DNA of 49,444 nt from Altererythrobacter sp. (GTDB taxonomy: Bacteria > Pseudomonadota > Alphaproteobacteria > Sphingomonadales > Sphingomonadaceae), in NCBI GenBank assembly GCA_016793865.1, contig JAEULJ010000005.1, forward strand, positions 1 through 49,444, written 5' to 3'. The notes under the pieces are model-generated. The model ran no database searches. It had not been told where the DNA came from and was given only the letters and a program-made list of their open reading frames with translations. A program made the translations under genes and the position numbers. Shown one piece after another: positions 15,818 through 24,480 of the stretch (position 1 is the first letter of the stretch; each line of letters opens with the position of its first letter).

Positions 15818-16519
15818 TCACTTCGCGGGTGGCTGTTCGCCGTCGAAGGCGACCACGACCTTGGCGCCTTCGAACCCCGCGACCTGGAGCGGAATGGCGA
15901 GGTTTTGCCGCACCGCATCCTTCGCCGCCTGGCGGGCGAGCGCCACCACCTCGGGATTCTGCGCGAACTGCGCCGCCTTGCGTTCGGCCTGAAGCGAATT
16001 GTTGCGGGCCAGCGCCTGCGCCGCACCGCCAGTCACGAAATTGCCCTGGGTGAAGGTGCGCGCCTGCGCCTCGTCGAGATTGGGGCGCGAGACGCGCAGC
16101 GCCGGCAGCGTCACCGCGAGCGTGCTGCTGCCCGCGTCCCAGCGGAAGCGGTCGCGGTCCATCGCCGAAAGGTCGAGCCGGTATTCCACCATCGCCGGAA
16201 TGATCGCCGCCTGCCGGCTCTTGATCATGTCGATGCCCAGCACGCCCTGCGCATTGGTGCTTTCCGCCACCACCTCGAAGCGGCTGGAGAACACGGTCAG
16301 CGAGTTCTGCTTCTGGAAGGCGAGCATGGCGCTGCCCACCGGATCGGCGTTGGGATTGTAGAAGAACGCCCGCCAGGTCAGCCACGCGGTCGCGGCCAGC
16401 AACAGGATCACGATCAGCCACGGCGCGGCCTGGATGCGCGCCAGCGGTGTGTGCCGCTCGACCCTGGGGGCGGGCTCGGGCGGCGCGGCGGCGGCGGTCT
16501 GCGTCAGTTTCTCGTCCAT
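15818..16519 (-). CDS. DUF4230 domain membrane-anchored protein
   Basis: A 233-residue protein with a short cytoplasmic N-terminus (proline-rich, about 30 residues), one membrane segment WLIVILLLAATAWLTWRAFF and a periplasmic C-terminal domain. The domain contains LTVFSSRFEVVAESTNAQG, IIPAMVEYRLDLSAMDRDRF and NLAIPLQVAGFEGAKVVVAF, the pattern of DUF4230, a family of unknown function. The start overlaps the end of the MBL-fold gene by 16 bp, so they form an operon. A long non-coding stretch (15625-15817) follows before nadA. Confidence 0.75.
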   Translation of the reverse strand: MDEKLTQTAAAAPPEPAPRVERHTPLARIQAAPWLIVILLLAATAWLTWRAFFYNPNADPVGSAMLAFQKQNSLTVFSSRFEVVAESTNAQGVLGIDMIKSRQAAIIPAMVEYRLDLSAMDRDRFRWDAGSSTLAVTLPALRVSRPNLDEAQARTFTQGNFVTGGAAQALARNNSLQAERKAAQFAQNPEVVALARQAAKDAVRQNLAIPLQVAGFEGAKVVVAFDGEQPPAK

Positions 16520-17373
16520 ATGGCCTCCGAACGGGCGACCAGCCCGCGGCGTTCCAGATCGATGAGGTGCGCGAGGACCGAAAGGCCGGCCGCCTTCACC
16601 AGCCGGGGGTCGAGGCCCCTGTACATCAGCGGCACCAGCCCCTCCACGCTCTGCGCCCCTTCGCCAAGGAGGCGCATGATCTGGTTCTCGCGCTGCTTGC
16701 GATGCCCGATCATGCCGCGCACGAGCTGGCGTGGCTTCTCAATCGCGGGGCCGTGGGCCGGGTAGTAGATGCGGTCCTCGCGCGCGTGGAGCAGTTCCAG
16801 GCTCTTCATATAGGCGCCCATCTCGCCATCGGGCGGCACCACCACGCTGGTGGACCATGCCATCACATGATCGCCGGTGAACAGCGCGCCGCTTTCCTCC
16901 AGCGCGAAGCACAGGTGATTGGAGACATGGCCCGGGGTGGCGAGCGCGCGCAGCGTCCAGCCCGGCCCGGTCATCGCCTCGCCATCCTGGAGCACGCGGT
17001 CGGCCTCGTAATCCGGATCGAAGCCCTCGTCCGCGCGCGGGCCGGCGGTATCGAAGGAGAGCGGCGCGCAGCCCACGATCGGTGCGCCGGTGCGCCGGGC
17101 CAGCAGGCGGGTGGCGGGGGAATGGTCCTTGTGGGTGTGCGTGCACATGATGGCGCAGACGTGCTCCCCCCCGATCGCCTCCTCCAGCGCGGCGAGATGC
17201 GCAGGATTGTCCGGCCCGGGATCGATCACGGCACAGCCATCGCCCAGCCCGACGATATAGGTCTGCGTGCCGGTAAACGTGAACGGCGAGGGATTGGGCG
17301 CCAGCACGCGCCGAACCAGCGGCTCGATCTGCTCGGCCACGCCGGTGGGCCAAGGTCGGGGCGGCATCTCCAT
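16504..17373 (-). CDS. MBL-fold metallo-hydrolase (LACTB2-like)
   Basis: A 289-residue metallo-beta-lactamase-fold hydrolase. Metal-binding motifs are CTHTHKDHSPA (H-x-H-x-D-H), TPGHVSNHLCF and LFTGDHVMAW, with YYPAHGPAIEKP as the last His. The C-terminal winged-helix part (LGEGAQSVEGLVPLMY ... LAHLIDLERRGLV) is typical of LACTB2/GloB-like proteins. The chosen start at 17373 has AAGGA 8 nt upstream; an ATG at 17382 in frame is also possible. It precedes the DUF4230 gene with overlap and is divergent from glpK. Substrate unknown. Confidence 0.85.
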   Translation of the reverse strand: MEMPPRPWPTGVAEQIEPLVRRVLAPNPSPFTFTGTQTYIVGLGDGCAVIDPGPDNPAHLAALEEAIGGEHVCAIMCTHTHKDHSPATRLLARRTGAPIVGCAPLSFDTAGPRADEGFDPDYEADRVLQDGEAMTGPGWTLRALATPGHVSNHLCFALEESGALFTGDHVMAWSTSVVVPPDGEMGAYMKSLELLHAREDRIYYPAHGPAIEKPRQLVRGMIGHRKQRENQIMRLLGEGAQSVEGLVPLMYRGLDPRLVKAAGLSVLAHLIDLERRGLVARSEAIWTRN

Positions 17374-17401
17374 GCCGGCCATCCTTGCCGCCCGCCCGGC
17401 G

Positions 17402-17440
17402 CGAAGTCGAGAGCCGCCGCACGAACCCGTCTCGACTTCG
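17402..17440. promoter_or_regulatory. Perfect 11-bp inverted repeat in the MBL-glpK intergenic region
   Basis: CGAAGTCGAGA (17402-17412) and TCTCGACTTCG (17430-17440) are exact inverted repeats separated by 17 nt, 27 bp before the glpK start and 28 bp before the MBL gene. It could be an operator for a glycerol-type regulator or a dispersed REP-like palindrome. Confidence 0.45.
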
Positions 17441-17467
17441 ATCGATGCAAACGGATAGGCTGGCGGG

Positions 17468-18931
17468 ATGGGAGAACAGATCCTCGTTATCGACGCCGGC
17501 ACCACCTCCACCCGGGCGATGGTGTTCGCGCTCGATGGAACGCTGCTGCGTGTTTCGCAGGCCGAAATCACGCAATACTACCCGCGGCCCGGCTGGGTCG
17601 AACACGATGCCGCCGAAATCTGGGCGCGCACGCTGGCCTGCGCGCGTGAAGTGACGAGCGAGGATGCAGCCGCCATCGCCGCGATCGGCATCACCAACCA
17701 GCGCGAAACCGTGGTCGCCTGGGACAGGGCCAGCGGCGAGCCGCTTGCGCGCGCGATCGTATGGCAGGACCGCCGCACCGCCGATGCCTGCGCCGAGCTC
17801 AAGGCGGCGGGGCATGAGCCGGCGGTTCAGGCACAAACCGGGCTGGTGCTCGATCCCTATTTCTCGGCCACGAAGATGCGCTGGTTGCTCGAAAACGAGG
17901 GGCAGGTGCGGGCGGCGCGGGAAAGCGGGCGGCTGGCGATGGGTACGATCGAAAGCTGGATCGCCTTCAAGCTAACCGGCGGCGCGCATATTTCCGATGC
18001 CAGCAACGCCAGCCGCACCCTGCTGCTGGCCCTGTCGGGGGCCGGTTTCGACGCGGGCCTGTGCGATCTGTTCGGCGTGCCTCGCCAGGTGCTGCCCGAG
18101 GTCGTGGACACGCATGGACCGCTGGGCGAGGCCAGCGCGGGCTGGTTCGGCCGTGCGATCCCCATCTGCGGGATGATCGGCGACCAGCAGGCCGCGACCG
18201 TGGGGCAGGGCTGCCTTTCCCCCGGCGAGACCAAGGCGACATACGGCACCGGCGCCTTCGTGCTCAGCGCCATGGGCGAGGCGGTTCCGCGCTCGCGCCA
18301 CCGGCTTCTCGGAACGGTTCTGGCGCAGGCCGGAGGGCGGCGCAGCTATGCCCTGGAAGGCTCGGTCTTCGTCGCGGGCAGCCTGGTGCAATGGCTGCGC
18401 GACGGGCTGGGGCTCATCTCCAGCGCGGCCGAGACCGAGGCGCTGGCCCGCTCCATTCCCGATAGCGGCGGCGTGACGATCGTGCCCGCGCTGGCGGGGC
18501 TGGGCGCGCCGCATTGGCGCGCGGAGGCGCGCGGGCTGATCAGCGGGCTCAGCTTCGCCAGCGGGCGAGCGCAGATCGCGCGCGCCGCGCTGGAGGCGAT
18601 GGCGCACCAGACACATGATCTTGCCGCCGCCTTCGCCGCCGATGGCGCGCGCTGGCAGACGCTGCGGATCGATGGCGGGATGAGCGCCAACGACTGGATG
18701 GCGCAGGATCTGGCCGATATGCTGGGCCTGCCCGTGGAGCGGCCCGGCTTCGTCGAGACGACGGCGCTCGGCGCCGCGATCTGCGCCGCGGTCGGTGCCG
18801 GGTTGCACACCTCGCTGGAGGCCGCCGCGGCGGCGATGCGGGGGAAGACGCGCACGTTCCGGCCGGCGCTGGCGGATGCGCCGCGGGATGCGAGGCTGGC
18901 GCGATGGAAGCGGGCGCTGGCGTCGGCCTGA
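17468..18931 (+). CDS. glpK: Glycerol kinase
   Basis: A 487-residue FGGY-family kinase phosphorylating glycerol to glycerol 3-phosphate. VIDAGTTSTRAMVFALDG is the N-terminal phosphate loop, GITNQRETVVAWDRASG, AIVWQDRRTA and GLVLDPYFSATKMRWLLEN are glycerol kinase signatures, GMIGDQQAATVGQGC carries the catalytic Asp and KATYGTGAF the second phosphate motif. The C-terminal signature RIDGGMSANDWMAQ is present. No glpF or glpD is adjacent. It stands alone on the + strand, divergent from the MBL gene. Confidence 0.96.
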   Translation: MGEQILVIDAGTTSTRAMVFALDGTLLRVSQAEITQYYPRPGWVEHDAAEIWARTLACAREVTSEDAAAIAAIGITNQRETVVAWDRASGEPLARAIVWQDRRTADACAELKAAGHEPAVQAQTGLVLDPYFSATKMRWLLENEGQVRAARESGRLAMGTIESWIAFKLTGGAHISDASNASRTLLLALSGAGFDAGLCDLFGVPRQVLPEVVDTHGPLGEASAGWFGRAIPICGMIGDQQAATVGQGCLSPGETKATYGTGAFVLSAMGEAVPRSRHRLLGTVLAQAGGRRSYALEGSVFVAGSLVQWLRDGLGLISSAAETEALARSIPDSGGVTIVPALAGLGAPHWRAEARGLISGLSFASGRAQIARAALEAMAHQTHDLAAAFAADGARWQTLRIDGGMSANDWMAQDLADMLGLPVERPGFVETTALGAAICAAVGAGLHTSLEAAAAAMRGKTRTFRPALADAPRDARLARWKRALASA

Positions 18932-18949
18932 GCGCCGGCCGGCGAAAGC

Positions 18950-19402
18950 TCAGGCGCCGGCGAAGGTGCTCGCCAGCCTGCCCTGAAGCTCGCGCGCCGG
19001 ACCCTCTTCCGCCTCGTGGCCCAGGCGCGCATCGAGACGCTCGGCACGAGCGTAGAGCCGCTCGCTTTCGCGGATCAGCGAGCGGGTGGCGAGTTCCAGC
19101 CAGGCCAGTTGCACGGGGTCGGAAAGTCGGTCCTGCGCCAGCCTGCCGCAGCGCCGCACCTGCGTCTCGCTCAATTCGCCGGCGAAGAACGCCCGCTGGT
19201 TGAGCAACCAGGCGAGCAGGTTCATCAGTCTCGTGGTGGTCCGCAGCCCTTCGATCGACAGAGCGATACGCGCCGGATCCCCGTCGGCGCCGCACAGTTC
19301 GCGCCCGCGCATGTCGAACACCGATCGGGCCTCGTCCGCCAGCAGAAGCGCCTCTTCGTAGAGTTCCTCGATCACCTGGCGACGGATACGATGCGGGGTC
19401 AT
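18950..19402 (-). CDS. DUF1465 / RcdA-family protein
   Basis: A 150-residue all-helical protein. RRQVIEELYEEALLLADEAR, LSIEGLRTTTRLMNLLAWLL, RAFFAGELSETQVRR and LATRSLIRESERLYARAERL match the DUF1465 family. Its Caulobacter member RcdA is an adaptor that helps ClpXP degrade CtrA and other cell-cycle proteins; whether the role is conserved in sphingomonads is an inference. The ATG at 19402 is preceded by GAGG at 6-nt spacing. It converges on glpK with an 18-bp gap. Confidence 0.85.
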   Translation of the reverse strand: MTPHRIRRQVIEELYEEALLLADEARSVFDMRGRELCGADGDPARIALSIEGLRTTTRLMNLLAWLLNQRAFFAGELSETQVRRCGRLAQDRLSDPVQLAWLELATRSLIRESERLYARAERLDARLGHEAEEGPARELQGRLASTFAGA

Positions 19403-19525
19403 GCGCGGCCTCGTAGGATCGTCGCGGCGCGCTCGCCAGCGCATCGTTGGGGCCGTCTCAATCGAAGACAGACCTTCGCGGCTGCCGCCACCTGACCCCG
19501 CGCCCCGGGCGCCCCGGGCGCGCCG

Positions 19526-19723
19526 TCAGGCGATGATGTCGGGCAGGAGATTGTCCTCGATCAGGAAGATCTGGTCGCGGATCGACAGCTTGCGCTTCTT
19601 GAGCCGCGCGATCTGGAGCTGGTCGCCTGATCCGGCTGCCGTCAGCGCGGCGATCGCCACGTCGAGATCGCGATGCTCGAGCCGCAGCAATTCCAGTCTC
19701 TTGCGCAGTTCCTGCTCGTTCAC
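19526..19723 (-). CDS. YdcH family (DUF465) small protein
   Basis: A 65-residue basic helical protein: ELRKRLELLRLEHRDLDVAI, then LQIARLKKRKLSIRDQIFLI, the YdcH/DUF465 signature of an EHRDLD motif followed by LKKRKL. Such proteins form a helical hairpin; function is unknown. The GTG at 19723 with GGGG 6 nt upstream is preferred to an in-frame TTG at 19744. A second YdcH-type gene lies divergently at 19927. Confidence 0.8.
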   Translation of the reverse strand: MNEQELRKRLELLRLEHRDLDVAIAALTAAGSGDQLQIARLKKRKLSIRDQIFLIEDNLLPDIIA

Positions 19724-19926
19724 CGCCAGCCCCGCCCCGCGCAATCCCTGTTCGCGCGGCGAATCCGTCCGTCGCGTTTTTCAAGCGGCGCGCTGCTTAT
19801 CGAAGCGATGGCTCTTCGCAAAGCGCAAAGACTGTGGTTCATTCCCTGATCCCTCCGGCGCGTCCGCCTGGGCGAGTCGTCGGGCATTTCCGAGGGTGAT
19901 CCCTCGCTCGCATAGGAGACTTGTCC

Positions 19927-20082
19927 ATGCACGCTTCCCACGTCGATGCGCTCCAGACCAAACATGCCGGGCTCGATGCCCGCCTGCGGGCAGAGATGTC
20001 CCGCCCCGCGCCCGACACCGGACTTGTCCAGGACATCAAGAAGCGCAAGCTCAGGATCAAGGAGGAAATCGCCCGCCTCTGA
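19927..20082 (+). CDS. YdcH family (DUF465) small protein, second copy
   Basis: A 51-residue protein beginning MHASHVDALQTKHAGLDARL, then RPAPDTGLVQDIKKRKLRIK. The K-H-A-x-L-D motif and the LKK-x-KL-like IKKRKLRIKEEI end are typical of DUF465. AGGAGA lies 7 nt before the ATG, a strong ribosome site. It is divergent from its paralogue (203 bp apart) and 111 bp upstream of ptsP on the same strand. Its function is unknown. Confidence 0.85.
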   Translation: MHASHVDALQTKHAGLDARLRAEMSRPAPDTGLVQDIKKRKLRIKEEIARL

Positions 20083-20193
20083 GGTCGCGCCGCGCCCGGC
20101 CCGCGCTGGGCGCAGGCGGCCATCACCGGAGCCACCGGGCCGGGGACCGCCCCCGGGTTCCCCGAACGGCTCGGGCTGCTATAGCGCAAGGCG

Positions 20194-22455
20194 ATGACTG
20201 CCGTCGCCAGCGCCCGCCTGATCCTTACCCGCCTGCACGAGGTCATGGCCTCGCGCAGCCAGCCGCAGCGCAAGCTCGACCAGGTGGTGGAGATCATCGG
20301 CGAGAGCCTCGATAGCGAGGTCTGCTCGATCTACCTGCTGCGCGACGGGGCGCTGGAACTGTTCGCCACCCGCGGCCTCAATCCCGATGCGGTTCACGTA
20401 ACGCGATTGGGCGTGGGCGAAGGGCTGGTCGGCACCATCGCCGCCAATGTCGAGATGCTGAACCTGGCCGAAGCGGCCGCGCACCCCGATTTCGCCTATC
20501 GGCCGGAAACGGGCGAGGACCGCTTCCATTCCTTCGCCGGCGTGCCGATCATCCATCGTGCCCGGGCGATCGGCGCGCTGGTCGTCCAGCACGTCGATCC
20601 GCGGCGTTACGAGGATGTGGAGATCGAGGCGCTCCAGACCACGGCAATGGTGCTTTCCGAGCTGATCGCTCATGCCGGCCTGGCGGACGACGAGCAGGCC
20701 CTCGCCAGCGATGGCGGCCCGATGATCCTGCCCGGCCTGACGCTGGTGAAGGGCCTCGCCAGCGGCGTGGCGGTATCGCACCAGCCGCGCATCACCATCG
20801 ACCAGGTCGTGGCCGAGGATATCGAGGCCGAGCGCCAGCGCGTCTATCGCGCCTTCGACAAGATGCGCGACCAGATCGAGGCGATGGCCAACCAGGCCGA
20901 GTTCGGGAAGGGCGGCGAGCACGACGAGGTGCTCGAGACCTACAAGATGTTCGCTTATGACGAAGGCTGGGGGCGGCGCATCAACGAGGCGATCGACAGC
21001 GGCCTCACTGCCGAGGCCGCGATCGAGCGTGTGCAGCAGCGCACCCGCATGCGGATGCGCCAGATCGACGATCCGCTGCTGGCCGACCGGATGCATGATT
21101 TGGAGGATCTCTCCAACCGGCTGCTGCGTATCGTCTCGGGCCAACTCGCCACCGCCGCGACCCAGGGGCTGAAGCGCGACACCATCCTGATCGCCCGCAA
21201 CCTGGGCCCGGCTGAACTGCTCGAATATGATCGCCGCCGCCTGAAGGGCGTGGTGCTCCAGGAAGGCTCGCTCACCGCGCATGTGGTGATCGTGGCGCGG
21301 GCGATGGGCATCCCGGTGCTCGGCCGCTGCGAAGGCGTGCTGCGCCATGTCGCCGATGGCGACGAACTGCTGCTCGATGCCGACAAGGGCACGGTCACCC
21401 TCCGCCCCAGCCAGGCCATGGCCGAGGTGTTCGACGCGCGCTTCGCCAAGAGCCGCGAGCGGCAGGCCGCCTATGCCACCATGCGCGAGGTGGAACCCTT
21501 CACGCGCTGCGGCACGCGCATCCAGGTGATGATAAACGCCGGGTTGCGCGACGACATCTCCATGCTGTCGATGACCGGCGCCGACGGGGTGGGGCTGTTC
21601 CGCACCGAGTTCCAGTTCCTCGTCTCGGCCACGTTGCCCCAGCGCGAGCGCCAGACGCGGCTCTATCGCGACGTGCTGGATGCCGCCGAGGGCAAGCCGG
21701 TGGTGTTCCGCACCGTCGACATCGGCGGCGACAAGGCGGTGCCCTATCTCACCAGCGAGGCGCTGGAGCGGGAGGAGAACCCGGCGATGGGCTGGCGCGC
21801 GCTGCGGCTGGCACTCGACCGCGAGGGGCTGCTGAAGGCGCAGGCCCGCTCCCTGCTGGAGGCAAGCGCGGGGCGCGGCCTCAACGTCATGTTCCCGATG
21901 GTCAGCGAACCGTGGGAGTTCGACGCGGCCAAGGCGGTATTCGAGGATCAGCTCGCCTTCCTGAAAAGCCGGCGCAAGCAATTGCCCGAGGCGATCCGTT
22001 ATGGCGCCATGCTGGAGGTTCCCGCGCTGGCCGAGGTGCTCGAGCAGATGGTGGAGCGGGTCTCGTTCCTGTCGGTCGGGACCAATGATCTCACCCAGTT
22101 CCTGTTCGCCGCCGACCGCGCCAATCCCAAGCTCGCCGAACGTTACGACTGGCTCAGTCCGGCGATCCTGCGCTTCCTCGACCGGGTGGCCAAGGGGCTG
22201 GTGGGCACTCCGGTCGATCTGGGCGTCTGCGGCGAGATGGGCGGGCGGCGACTCGAGGCGCTGGCCTTGCTCGGGATCGGCTATCGCCGGCTCTCGATCA
22301 CGCCGGCCGCGGTGGGGCCGATCAAGGAACTGATCCGCAAGGTCGATCTCGAGGAAATCTCGGCGGCGATGAGCGGCTGGCTGCGGCACCCGCCGCTCAG
22401 CCTGCGCGCGGCGCTGAGCGAATGGGCGGAGGCGCGCGGGATCGAATCCGACTGA
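20194..22455 (+). CDS. ptsP: Phosphoenolpyruvate-protein phosphotransferase PtsP (EI-Ntr) with GAF domain
   Basis: A 753-residue protein. Residues about 25-170 form a GAF domain (VCSIYLLRDGALELFATRGL, FAGVPIIHRARAIGALVVQ). The PEP-utilising region follows: the phospho-histidine is His363 in EGSLTAHVVIVARAMGIPV; the TIM-barrel part has GADGVGLFRTEFQFL, TVDIGGDKAVPY, NPAMGWRALR, VGTNDLTQF and the active-site Cys679 in GVCGEMGG. It phosphorylates NPr in the regulatory nitrogen PTS, and its GAF domain binds glutamine in studied species. Other PTS-Ntr genes are not here. Confidence 0.95.
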   Translation: MTAVASARLILTRLHEVMASRSQPQRKLDQVVEIIGESLDSEVCSIYLLRDGALELFATRGLNPDAVHVTRLGVGEGLVGTIAANVEMLNLAEAAAHPDFAYRPETGEDRFHSFAGVPIIHRARAIGALVVQHVDPRRYEDVEIEALQTTAMVLSELIAHAGLADDEQALASDGGPMILPGLTLVKGLASGVAVSHQPRITIDQVVAEDIEAERQRVYRAFDKMRDQIEAMANQAEFGKGGEHDEVLETYKMFAYDEGWGRRINEAIDSGLTAEAAIERVQQRTRMRMRQIDDPLLADRMHDLEDLSNRLLRIVSGQLATAATQGLKRDTILIARNLGPAELLEYDRRRLKGVVLQEGSLTAHVVIVARAMGIPVLGRCEGVLRHVADGDELLLDADKGTVTLRPSQAMAEVFDARFAKSRERQAAYATMREVEPFTRCGTRIQVMINAGLRDDISMLSMTGADGVGLFRTEFQFLVSATLPQRERQTRLYRDVLDAAEGKPVVFRTVDIGGDKAVPYLTSEALEREENPAMGWRALRLALDREGLLKAQARSLLEASAGRGLNVMFPMVSEPWEFDAAKAVFEDQLAFLKSRRKQLPEAIRYGAMLEVPALAEVLEQMVERVSFLSVGTNDLTQFLFAADRANPKLAERYDWLSPAILRFLDRVAKGLVGTPVDLGVCGEMGGRRLEALALLGIGYRRLSITPAAVGPIKELIRKVDLEEISAAMSGWLRHPPLSLRAALSEWAEARGIESD

Positions 22456-22585
22456 GGCGGCTCGCCGCGCGGCTGGCGCGCCCGGGCGGCTCCGATGGTG
22501 GTTTTCGGCGCCCGGCAGGTTGACACAGGGCCATTTGCGCCGTTTCCTCGTTCCGAGCGGGCGGCAGGGTCATTTCGGGGTGCGC

Positions 22586-23431
22586 ATGGCAGACACAATC
22601 GAGCCGGAAGCCCAGGCGGCGGACGGGCGGCTCGCCGGGGCGATGCTGGCCGAGGCACGCGCCAAGGCAAAGCTCGACCTCGCCGAGGTTTCCGCCAGGA
22701 CGCGCATCCCGCAGCGCCATCTCGCCGCGATCGAGGCAGGCGATTACGGGCAGCTTCCCAGCCGCACCTATGCCGTGGGATTCAGCCGCACCTATGCCCG
22801 CCTGCTCGGCCTCGACGAGCGCGCAGTGGCGGATCAGGTCCGGCTCGACCTCGAAAGCGGCACGCCCCAGGGGCCGCTGCGGCCCGATCGCTTCGAGCCG
22901 GGCGATCCCGCGCGGGTGCCCTCGCGGCGGCTGGCCTGGCTCACCGTGCTGGCGGGTGCGGTGCTGGTGATCGGCGCCTTCACCTTCTACCGGACCTATT
23001 TCTCCCCCGGCCTCGGGCCCGCCCCGCTGACCGAGCCCACCCGTCCGGTTTCGCGGCCATCAGCCGCCCCTTCGGCGCCGGCGGCCGCACCCGTGGCCGC
23101 GTCGGGCGGCCCGGTCGTCTTCACCAGCCTCGCCGATGGCACCTGGGTCAAGTTCTACGACGGCGCGGGCAAGCGGTTGTACGAGGGCCAGATGGCGCGT
23201 GGGCAAAGCTTCACGATTCCCGCCGACGCGGTGGAGCCGAGGATATGGACCGGGCGGCCGCACGCCTTCGCGATCACCGTGGGCGGGCAGCCCGTGGCCG
23301 CGCTGGGGGACCGCGAGATGGTGATGAAGGACGTGCCGGTCGGTGCGGCGGCGCTGCTGGCCCGCGCTCCGGCGTCTGCGGCAATGGCGGTGCCCGCCGC
23401 TCCGCCACCGGCCGCCGGCCCGGCAACATAG
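22586..23431 (+). CDS. RodZ-like helix-turn-helix membrane protein (HTH_25 + DUF4115)
   Basis: A 281-residue protein with a cytoplasmic HTH_25 domain (LDLAEVSARTRIPQRHLAAI, YGQLPSRTYAVGFSRTYARL), one membrane helix (LAWLTVLAGAVLVIGAFTFY), a Pro/Ala-rich linker and a C-terminal DUF4115 beta domain (DGTWVKFYDGAGKRLYEG, AFAITVGGQPVAALGD). This is the RodZ architecture; RodZ links MreB to the wall machinery. The ATG at 22586 has GGGG upstream. It lies between ptsP (130 bp) and cpoB (77 bp), all on the + strand. A morphogenetic role is inferred. Confidence 0.8.
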   Translation: MADTIEPEAQAADGRLAGAMLAEARAKAKLDLAEVSARTRIPQRHLAAIEAGDYGQLPSRTYAVGFSRTYARLLGLDERAVADQVRLDLESGTPQGPLRPDRFEPGDPARVPSRRLAWLTVLAGAVLVIGAFTFYRTYFSPGLGPAPLTEPTRPVSRPSAAPSAPAAAPVAASGGPVVFTSLADGTWVKFYDGAGKRLYEGQMARGQSFTIPADAVEPRIWTGRPHAFAITVGGQPVAALGDREMVMKDVPVGAAALLARAPASAAMAVPAAPPPAAGPAT

Positions 23432-23508
23432 GATAAACAGCTTCATCCCCTCGACAGGCGTGCCGCGCTAGGTCACGCGAGGGTGGATTTCCGACGGGAG
23501 CGAGAGCC

Positions 23509-24480
23509 TTGCGAGTGATTGGATTGGGAACGCGCTGCCTGGCGCTGGCGGTGGCCGGACTAGGCCTGACACTGGCCGCGATGCCGGTGGCTGCACAGAG
23601 CGATGCCGAGGTGCGGCTGCGCAAGGTCGAAGGCGAGGTTCGCGCCCTGCAGCGGCGGGTATTTCCTGAAGGCGCGGGGCGCAATTTCGAGCCTGAGATC
23701 ACCGGCGCGCCGACCGTTGCCCAGCCCGTGGGCGCACCCAGCACGAGCGCCCTCACGGATGTGCTTGCCCGGCTCGATGCCCTGGAGGGTCAGCTCCGCC
23801 AGCTCACCGCCGGGCACGAGGAGAACAGCAACGCGCTGCGGCTGCTGCAGGACCGGGTGAAGCTGCTGGAAGCCGCGGGGGCGCCTGCCGTGGCCCTGCC
23901 CGCGACCGCGCCCGCCGGCGCCACCGCCGGCTCGGCCACCACGCGGCCGCCCGCTTCGGCGCCGTCCAATGCATTGTCCGCCGGGGCTGCATCCCCGCCA
24001 CCAGCCGCGCGGCCCGCCGCCGCCCGCCCTTCCGGCCCGAGCGCCGAGCGGCTCGCCGGGGTGCAGGCGATCGAGAAGCCGCAGACCGGCGATGCCGGCT
24101 CCGATGAATACAACTACGGGTTCCGGCTGTGGGATGCGAAGTTCTACCCCGAGGCGGTGCAGCAGCTCACCATGTTCGTGGAGAAGTACCCGCGCCATTC
24201 GCAGATCAGCTTCGGCCGCAACCTGCTCGGCCGTGCCTATCTCGACGATGGCAAGCCGCGCGAGGCGGCGCCGTGGTTCCTGCAGAACTACCAGAACGAC
24301 AAGAACGGCGCGCGCGCGGGTGACAGCCTGCTCTATCTGGGCGAGGCGATGGTCGCGCTCAAGGATACCAAGCGCGCCTGCATCGCGCTGGCGGAGTTCG
24401 CCGAAACCTATCCCGCGCTCGCGACCGGACGGCTGAAGGGCCAGTTCGACGCCAGCCGCACCAGGGCCAAGTGCAATTGA
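23509..24480 (+). CDS. cpoB: CpoB/YbgF-type periplasmic TPR protein
   Basis: A 323-residue secreted protein: signal peptide LALAVAGLGLTLAAMPVAAQ, a coiled-coil N-terminal part (LRKVEGEVRALQRRVF and LARLDALEGQLRQLTAGHEE), an Ala/Pro linker of about 70 residues and a C-terminal TPR domain (YNYGFRLWDAKFYPEAVQQL, FVEKYPRHSQISFGRNLLG, RAGDSLLYLGEAMVALKDT). CpoB coordinates wall synthesis with outer-membrane constriction through Tol-Pal. The start is TTG at 23509 or GTG at 23515; no ATG is near. Its stop overlaps the start region of tilS. Confidence 0.85.
   Translation: MRVIGLGTRCLALAVAGLGLTLAAMPVAAQSDAEVRLRKVEGEVRALQRRVFPEGAGRNFEPEITGAPTVAQPVGAPSTSALTDVLARLDALEGQLRQLTAGHEENSNALRLLQDRVKLLEAAGAPAVALPATAPAGATAGSATTRPPASAPSNALSAGAASPPPAARPAAARPSGPSAERLAGVQAIEKPQTGDAGSDEYNYGFRLWDAKFYPEAVQQLTMFVEKYPRHSQISFGRNLLGRAYLDDGKPREAAPWFLQNYQNDKNGARAGDSLLYLGEAMVALKDTKRACIALAEFAETYPALATGRLKGQFDASRTRAKCN

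Noticed and set aside
20179..22389. A 736-codon open frame on the minus strand
   Set aside because: It lies opposite ptsP, whose domains and catalytic residues are clear; the frame has a His/Gln/Arg-rich composition typical of the antisense of GC-rich genes.
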